From: Beroe forskalii
Lineage: Eukaryota > Ctenophora > Nuda > Beroida > Beroidae
Assembly: GCA_011033025.1 (NCBI GenBank)
Contig: WFMF01000223.1
Location: forward strand, 124,001 to 188,000
DNA: 64,000 bases
Reading direction: 5' to 3'
Part shown: piece by piece, positions 57,200-64,000 of the stretch
Position numbering within the stretch: the stretch's first letter is position 1
Layout: each line of letters opens with the position of its first letter
Position numbers and translations under genes: made by a program
Notes under the pieces: model-generated
Seen by the model: only the letters and a program-made list of their open reading frames with translations
The model's database searches: none
Told to the model about the DNA's origin: nothing

Positions 57200-57538
57200 G
57201 GTCGTGTTCCTGTGGTACCATTTTGCCTACAATGGATCCATTGGACAAAATTCACAACTCTTGTGACAAATCAATTGGAACCAAAAACTGTTGGTCTAGA
57301 ATCAAAAGTTGATCTAATATTTTGCCTCAAAAATCAAATAGACACATCAAGTGTCACCAGAAACTAAGTAAAATTGTCAGAGAAAGCTCACAATGAAAAG
57401 AACTAAATATTACATAAATCCAGGTTCATATTACTATATTAGCCAGGAAAGTGGACCATCCTGCCTCAAATAGGGATGCCAATTGGCACCAAAAACTAAA
57501 TAAACTTTTCAGTGAAAATTTACAGTAGTAGTAGACTA

Positions 57539-57959
57539 CCTTATTGGCCTTTATTTAACCGGCCCTTAAGGACAAAAATGACTTTGAGATTTTTGTCCAA
57601 AGGGCCAGTTAAAAAAAGGCCGGTTAAAGTTGGGCCGGTCAAATTAAAGGCCAGTCAATTTAGGTCAAATGAAACTTTTATGACTTGCCTTTTATTCTTG
57701 TGAACGTCATTATATAACACGATAATGACCCAAATCATCACATAAGATCGGGATTTGGGTCTTTTGGTGCAATTTATGAAATGTAAATGGGTTTTAATGG
57801 CCATTTTAGAGCAAAAAATCGTTGCTCTGGTGACCACTAGAAAAATTTTTGTCGAAGGGGCCGGCTAAAACGGATCAAAATTGATTCGATTCTTGTCCAT
57901 AGGGCCGGTTAAAAAAAGGGCCGGTTAAAAAAAGGCCGGCTAAATAAAGGCCAATAAGG
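57539..57959. mobile_element. 421-bp MITE with TA target duplication
   Basis: Ends CCTTATTGGCCTTTATTTAA and TAAATAAAGGCCAATAAGG are inverted; GGGCCGGTTAAAAAAAGG words repeat inside. TA flanks both sides (57537-57538, 57960-57961). It is absent from the homologous site in satellite block 2 (near 60494), so it inserted after the block duplication or was lost there. Confidence 0.9.
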
Positions 57960-60900
57960 TAGATTGAAAATATAAAATAAATGTGTATATATTGGGTTAA
58001 AAATTGGGAAATGCATAGGTATTGAATATATATGTAAATACATGTTTATAATTGTGGATTATACAGTGGGCAATATTTTGCCTTAAATAGACAACCAAGA
58101 ACTAGATAAAATTTCAAGCAAAGCTTGCAATAAACTTACAATAAACTTGATAGGAAAATACAGAAGACACAAGCTATAAAATTGTGCAGAATGAAGAGAG
58201 TTATATTTTGACTCAGACAGCAAATCAAGTGCACAAGTGGCATCAAATACTCAATAAAATTGTCAGTGAAAGTGTACAACAATGCAGTTTGAAAATAGCA
58301 AAAATATATGTCCATATTGTGGGATATAAAGTATGTGAATTTTGTCTCAACAATGAATGAACAAATATTTTGCTTCAAATATGCAATGTGCCAAGTGGCA
58401 CCAAGAACTAAGAAACGTTTTCAGTGAAAATTTTCAATAAAGTAGATTGAAATTGACAAAATGCATGTTCATATTGGGCAAAAAATTGGGCAGTGCTTGC
58501 CTCAAATAAGCAAATAGACATATCAACTGTCATCAAAAACTAGGTAAACTAGGTGAAGGAAAAATTACATAAAACTTATAGTCTTCTTTGTAGAACAAAT
58601 ACAGATTATGCATGGAGCTGTTGGAGGGTTTTTGGGCTATACTTCTTCTTTGTGAAAGTTAAGCCACAAAACTCTCCAACAACTTCATCCAAACTCTTTT
58701 TGGGATCCATGAAAGAGTGCCTTCATCAAAGATCTAGGCAGATCAAAATAAAGCATAATGAGACACCAAAAATGATGAGGTGTAATGATCAGCCGAATGG
58801 GCTTTAAAAAAGTTTTAAAAAGTGAAAACATGGTTGAAATTAACATTAAATGCATGCTCATATTGGGCATAGAAATTAGGCAAATGATTTGCCACAAATA
58901 GGCCGGTCAAGTGGCATGAACAAAAACTATGTAGTGTTCACTGAAAACTTGCATTAAAATAGATTACAAATAACATAAACATATATATGTTGATATTGTG
59001 AAGTATTTGAATTAAAAAGAAATCTTTCTTCAAGACAATTAATAAATCTACAGGAAACATGCTCCTTCTTGTGAGCACAATGTGAAGTATAAGGTGGGAA
59101 ATATTTTGCCTCAAATAGACAACAAATACTAGTTGAAATTTTCAGTAAATTAGCTTACCAATTCAAAATGACAGAAAATAAATTATGTGGATAATGAAAT
59201 GGGCAATATTTTCCCTCAGATAGACAAGACATATCAAGTGGAACCGAAAATGGAAAACTAGATAAAATTTTAAGTAAAAGCTAACAATACTAAATGGCAT
59301 CAAGAGGCATATATAGCTTGAAAGGAAAACCATATCCACAGTATTTTGCCTCAAAACAGTGCCTTAAATGAACTTAAACTTAGTTCATATAGAAGGATTA
59401 TAAAAATATTTATATATCAAGAATTAGAACAACTCATCAATAAAGCTGGGATCCAAGGATTGAAACTTGGAGATGAAAACCTGTGTTTAGTTTGATAATA
59501 AATTATAAGCAACTATCTTACAGGACCAAAACAAGGCCAAAAACTGTTCTTTAAATTGTAAAATGGGTGATTTTTTTTATTTCAAAGGTTCAAATTATAT
59601 ATTGCAATAATATGTACAATAACACTTGTCAAAATTTCCTACCTATTAATGCAACATATAACTTGGGGAACACAACACAGCTTAGCCATAATAACAGTGT
59701 TCCCCTACAATTATACCAATCAAATCATATTTGTATGATAATCATAGAAGCCAAGAAATAAATAGTAAATGTGCCCATATTACTTACTTAAAATCCTAAT
59801 TGATAAATTAGAAAGTTAAAATAGATAAATAAATTAGGGATATCAAACACAATTTTTATATCACAGATTTAAACCTTGACGACATACATGAAACCTTGAC
59901 TAAATAAATACATACTACATGATACTACATAATAGGTTGATTTTAGTTTATTAATACCTAGCATTCACAGCTGCATTTCTCAGTATGATTCAAGGTAAAT
60001 ACTAAAATATTATGTGTCACTAGTCATCCTATACTTCAAGGCAAAAACGCCTTTTTCTACGAATACCCAATGCATGCTTGAAGCTGCTGTTACTTTTACC
60101 TTGAAGGAAAAACCTGGGTCCTGATTATTGTGGAAGCTGTCATTCCTGGCCGTTTGTACTTACAGACCTATGCTCTATCGTTCCTTGAGAGGTTAATACT
60201 CATGCACTTAATCTCTCTTGTGACCCTTTTAACGATATATCAATTGGAACCAAAAACTATTGGTCTGGAGTCAAAAGTTGATCAAATTATATTTTGCCTC
60301 AAAATTCAAATAGACACATCAATTGGCACCAGAAACTAAGTGACATTGTCAAAGAAAGCTTACAATGAAATTAATTAAATATTACATAAATCCAGGTTCA
60401 TATTAATAGCCAGGAAAGTGGACCATCTTGCCTCAAATAGGCATGCCAAGTGGCACCAAAAACTAAGTAAACTTTTCAGTGAAAATTTACAGTAGACCAG
60501 ATTGAATATGACATGAAATTAATGTTTATATTGGGCCAAAAAGTTGGTCAATGCTTTGGCACCTCGAATAGACATATGAAGTGCCACCAAAAACTAGGTA
60601 AAATAGGTAAAATAGATTGACAATGACATATTATGAATATGTAATTATGTAAATACATGTTTATAATTGTGGAGTATAAAGTGGGCAACATTTTGCCTCA
60701 AATAGACAGCAAAAAACTAGATAAAAGTTCTAGCAAAGCTTACAGATAAAACAACAATAAACTTGATAGGAAAATACAGAAGAAACAAGCTAATATTGTG
60801 AAGAATGAAGTGAGCTATATTTTGACTCAGACAGACAAATCAAGTGGCATCAAAAACTAAATGAAATTGCCAGTGAAAGTTTACAATAATGTAGTTTGAA

Positions 60901-61274
60901 ATAGCAAAAATACATGTCCATATTGTGAGGCATAAGGCCATTTTTGTCTAAACAATGAACAACTACTTTAAGATGAAATTTTCATTAAAACTTGTCAGTG
61001 AAAACATCCAATAAACAAGATTAAAACTAACATAAAGTGCATGTCCATATTGGGATGAAAATTGGGCAAGGTTTTGCCTCAAATAGGCATGACACGTGGC
61101 ATCAAAAACTGAGAAAAATTTTCAGTGAAAATTTTCAATAAACTAGATTGAAATTGGCATAAAATACATTGCTTGCCTCAAATAGACATATCAACTGGCA
61201 CCAAAAACTAGGTAAACTAGGTAAAGGGAAAATCACATAAAACTAGTCTTCTTTGTAGAACAAATACAGACTAT

Positions 61275-61355
61275 GGATGGAGCTGCTAGAGAGTTTTGTG
61301 GCTTGACTTCTTCTTTGTGAAAGTCAAGCCACAAAACTCTCCAACAACTCCATCC
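61275..61355 (+). ncRNA. Candidate precursor-like hairpin in the AT satellite
   Basis: A perfect 21-bp stem (GAGAGTTTTGTGGCTTGACTT with its complement) around an 11-nt loop, a small bulge, then an 8-bp lower stem (GGATGGAG/CTCCATCC). The size and shape resemble an animal microRNA precursor. The equivalent place in block 1 (58611-58690) keeps the 3' arm but the 5' arm has mismatches. Expression is unknown; a satellite hairpin without function is equally possible. Confidence 0.35.
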
Positions 61356-62155
61356 ATAATCTTTGATGGTATCCATGAAAGAGTGCCTTCATCAAAGATC
61401 TAGGCAGATCCAGATAAAGCATAGACACCAAAAATGATATGGTGTAATGAAAGCTAACACTGAGCCACATGGACTTTGCAAAAGTGAAAACATGTACATG
61501 GTGGAAATTAACATGAAATACACATTAATATTCTCATACTGGGCATGAAAATTATGCAAATGATTTACCTCAAATAGGCATATCAAGTGGCACCATAAAC
61601 TGAGTAAATTGTTCACTGAAAACTTGCATTAAAATGAATTACAAATATCATAAATATATGTCCACAATGCGAAGTATAAAGTGGGAAATATTTTGCCTCA
61701 AATAGACACCAAAAACTAGGTGAAATTTTCAGCATAAATTAGCTTACAAATTGAAAACGACAGAAACTACATTTTGTGGAGACAGAAAATGGATTTTGTA
61801 GAGAATGAAGTCGGCAATGAAATGAAAGCTCAAAATAATAAGGCATTAAGAGGTAAATATAGCTTGGAAAGAAAAAATCACATTCATGGACACTGTTTGC
61901 CCTCAAAACAGTGCCTCAAATGAGTTTAAAAAAAGTTACTTCCTATGGAGGTATTATGAAAACTATACATATATCATGACCTCATGAAGTACAACTTGTC
62001 AATAAATAAATAAATAAAATAAAATAAACAAAATAAATAAAAGGGATCCAAGGATTGAAACATAGAAAGGAAAACCTGTGAATGATAACAGATTATAAGC
62101 AGCTATCTTACAGGACCAGAGCTAACCGAAAAACTGTTCTTTCAATGGTAAAATA

Positions 62156-62924
62156 GGCTGATGTAGACGAAACTCAAACAAGCAATAAAGTCTTTCACTA
62201 ATTTATTATAATTTAAAAAGATAGAAACGATTGGTATTCCTCACCCAGATCCTTCGATAGGTACATTTGAAGGAAGAAGTGGAAGAAGACTTGGTTAGAT
62301 AAACTTGGAAGCAAGAAGGAAATTTGTATGAAGTGATTTGTTGGTACTTCACATGAAGTCAGCTATCCAATGCTGACATAATTGGTCAGTTTTTGGATGA
62401 AAACTGAGAAACTACCATGAACGTACGGCGCGGCGGCTTGCCGCGCCGCGCACTCCGTGCGCGAAACCAGGGCGCTGGTTAGGGCAACGACCAGACGAAG
62501 TCATTGTCAGACGTCGCGTTGTCTGAATGTCTGATCCCTTCGCCCTCGGCGCGGCGGGCGCGCGCGTCCGCGGAAGGCGTTGTCTGACCCTTTCGGCTTC
62601 CTAAGCCCGCATAGGGGTGTGTACGCGCCGCGCGCTTCCCTACGGGACACACTGTGCTGGGGAAGCGCGCCGCGTGAGCCACACAGGGATATACGTGTTT
62701 AGCAACCCTTCGGCGGGCGGGTGCGCCGCGTCCACCAATGTCCGACACAGGTTTGTGTAGTTGTTTGTCAGACTATGGTTGTCAGGCGTTGCCTGACCCC
62801 CTCGCGCGCGCGAAGCGCGCGCGCCACGACTCGCAATAAATAAATTTAAAATTTTAAATAATGGGTCCGACGACGTCAGACAAGAGTGACTAGGGTGCGC
62901 CCTTTTTTCAAAGTTTTTTGGGCT
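62156..62924. repeat. GC-rich repeat patch with hairpins
   Basis: Contains GGCGCGGCGGCTTGCCGCGCC (hairpin, about 62429), GAAACCAGGGCGCTGGTTAGG (similar to 40953-40978), three TTGTCTGA.CC-type words and the block 62603-62710 that is the reverse complement of 27356-27470. The minus-strand frames here arise from the GC-rich repeats. Confidence 0.75.
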
Positions 62925-64000
62925 CAATGGTCCACTGGTAGATCTCAGTGAGCTGATCACGAATATATCAAGTTTTATTGAAATTGGACAATGCCTTCCT
63001 TGTCCGCAGGGCCTTTTTGTGTTTCGTGACGTCATGTCACGTGTCATATCACGTGACCCGTCTGCTAGTATGTAGTACTTTGTGCGCTGGTTGCTTCCGC
63101 GCGCGCGATTGTTCGCGGATCTGTGATCTGATGGCAGAGGAATTGTAGGAATTACTTATGGCAGTGGCTGGGTCCACTGTTTCAACTTTTAAAGCTTACC
63201 AATACTATAATACTGAAGACCAGCTTCTGAAGAAACGCATGAACTTATAATCCACTAGATCGCGATCGAGTTTGTTTCTTTGTTTAATATCTTAATACTT
63301 CAGCACGAGCGGATTCGACTAAGCAAATTTAGCAAAATTACTCAAAGATGGCAGCATCAAGTAAGCGAGAGAACAAAAGAGTCAAGAAATCTAGAAAACT
63401 CAAAGTACCTAAGCGGATCCGCTAAGCTACTGCTAAGCGGATCCGCTTACCTACTGATAAGCGGATCCGCTTAGCTTAGCGGATCCGCTTAGCTCAATGG
63501 ATTCAGCTCAGCGGATTCAGCTCAGCGGATTCAGCTCAGCGGATTCAATATTCATCTGAGAGGATTCAGCTGACTGCCTGAGAGGATTCGATTTTGCGGA
63601 TTCAGCTATTGCTGTGTAGATCTGCTAAGCTACTGCTAGTGCTAAGCGGATCCACTTAGCTTAACGGATTCAGCTGAGAGGATTCGGTTTAGAGGATTCA
63701 GCTATAGGCGGATTTAGCTGAAAGGATTCAGGTAATCGGATTCGGCTGAACGGATTCACTTTCAGCTGAAGGCAGATTCAGCTTAGCGGATTCAGTAGTG
63801 GATTCAGCTCAGAACTAGAAGATTCAGCTAAACGGATTCAGTCAATGTCGAGTCATCGATTCGTTGACCTGACTCGGTTAAGCGGATTCAGCTTGAGCTT
63901 GACCGATCTGCTAAGCTACTGCTAGTGCTAAGCGGATCCGCTTAGCTTAGCGGATTCAGCTGAGAGGATTCGGTTTATCGGATTTAGCTAAAAGCGGATA
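62925..64000 (+). mobile_element. Arm of the palindromic element, cut by the window end
   Basis: From CAATGGTCCACTGGTAGATC the sequence follows the left arm of the 23945-27345 element, and includes the roughly 200 bp missing there. It reaches the AAGCGGATCCGCTT and GCGGATTCAGCT blocks at the window edge, so a TCGAG-type array may lie just beyond. Confidence 0.93.
63348..63425 (+). CDS. Short basic open frame in the palindrome arm
   Basis: ATG opens 25 codons, 12 of them Lys or Arg (MAASSKRENKRVKKSRK...), before TAA. GTAAGC follows codon 4 and would make a good donor, so the ATG could instead be a captured first exon. The inverted arm at 26930-26865 keeps the ATG and the first 15 codons with one synonymous change, then shifts frame by an inserted A. 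It sits about 300 bp downstream of the TGACGTCA/CACGTG cluster. No known product. Confidence 0.25.
   Translation: MAASSKRENKRVKKSRKLKVPKRIR

Larger units (their letters stand above)
54197..57228. mobile_element. Nested satellite stack bounded by inverted repeats
   Basis: Ends: CAAAATGGTACCACAGGAAC then ACGACAAAAATTAG on the left (54197-54225) and the exact complement on the right (57200-57228). Inside, from outside in: GCCTCCA minisatellite (54226-54302 and 55605-57199), poly-C repeats (54303-54470, 55500-55600) and a GGTACC satellite (54480-55460). The order is symmetric, as expected for successive insertions, each into the middle of the last. Confidence 0.88.
57229..62155. repeat. AT-rich satellite of about 110-bp units in two multi-kb blocks
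   Basis: Units contain TTGCCTCAAATAGACA, AAGTGGCACCAAAAACTA, TTTTCAGTGAAA.CTTACA and ATGTCCATATTGGGCA. Block 1 (57250-59570) and block 2 (60220-62155) match in order, including matching hairpins at 58611-58690 and 61275-61355 and matching ends (GGGATCCAAGGATTGAAAC at 59448 and 62042). About 650 bp of other AT-rich DNA lies between. No gene recognised. Confidence 0.88.

Overview
The window is eukaryotic, nuclear and animal. Its genes are split by short GT-AG introns, and the recognisable proteins are metazoan: a KIAA0319L-type PKD-domain receptor, mitochondrial FAD-dependent glycerol-3-phosphate dehydrogenase with EF-hands, a YTHDF m6A reader, and one exon of CCDC6. Introns of about 100-350 bp, a moderately AT-rich background and very heavy repeat load suggest an invertebrate, possibly an early-branching one such as a cnidarian or sponge. 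The sequence alone does not fix the phylum. There is no bacterial-style operon, CRISPR array or rRNA.

Layout. 1-4545: 3' half of the KIAA0319L homologue (+). 5522-14470: complete GPD2 homologue (+, 17 exons), with a tripled splice donor, a quadrupled 3' splice site plus half-exon, a one-base frame problem at one intron, and a 1.4-kb near-perfect palindrome in its last intron. 17241-18902: YTHDF homologue (-), convergent with GPD2. 19-33 kb: gene-poor, with diverged duplications, a decayed coding fragment, a 3.4-kb palindromic element around a TCGAG pentamer satellite (23.9-27.3 kb), a 21-bp GC-rich minisatellite (27.5-28.6 kb), a GGTACC-centred satellite (29.1-30.2 kb) and a perfect 512-bp TG run. 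33115-33218: orphan CCDC6 exon, 20 bp from the edge of a 6-kb foldback element (33.2-39.2 kb) that has an extra 3.5 kb in one arm carrying a reverse-transcriptase fragment and a 20/21-bp minisatellite. 39-53 kb: several short DNA transposons with readable target-site duplications (TA, TTA and others), a decayed RT plus nuclease retroelement (45.1-47.3 kb), a half copy of the 33-kb foldback (49.7-51.0 kb) and a tRNA-derived SINE (51.3-51.6 kb). 53.4-57.3 kb: an onion of satellites, one inside another. 57.2-62.2 kb: an AT-rich satellite of about 110-bp units arranged as two copies of a multi-kb block. 62.9-64.0 kb: another arm of the 24-27 kb palindrome, cut by the window end.

The four genes are ordinary housekeeping or regulatory genes with no shared pathway. 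The distinctive content is the repeat architecture. At least three unrelated giant inverted-repeat families occur. In two of them satellite DNA lies between or inside the arms, and one satellite stack is nested four to five layers deep. This is the best candidate here for a poorly described genomic system: a class of foldback elements that carry, or seed, tandem satellites at their symmetry centres.
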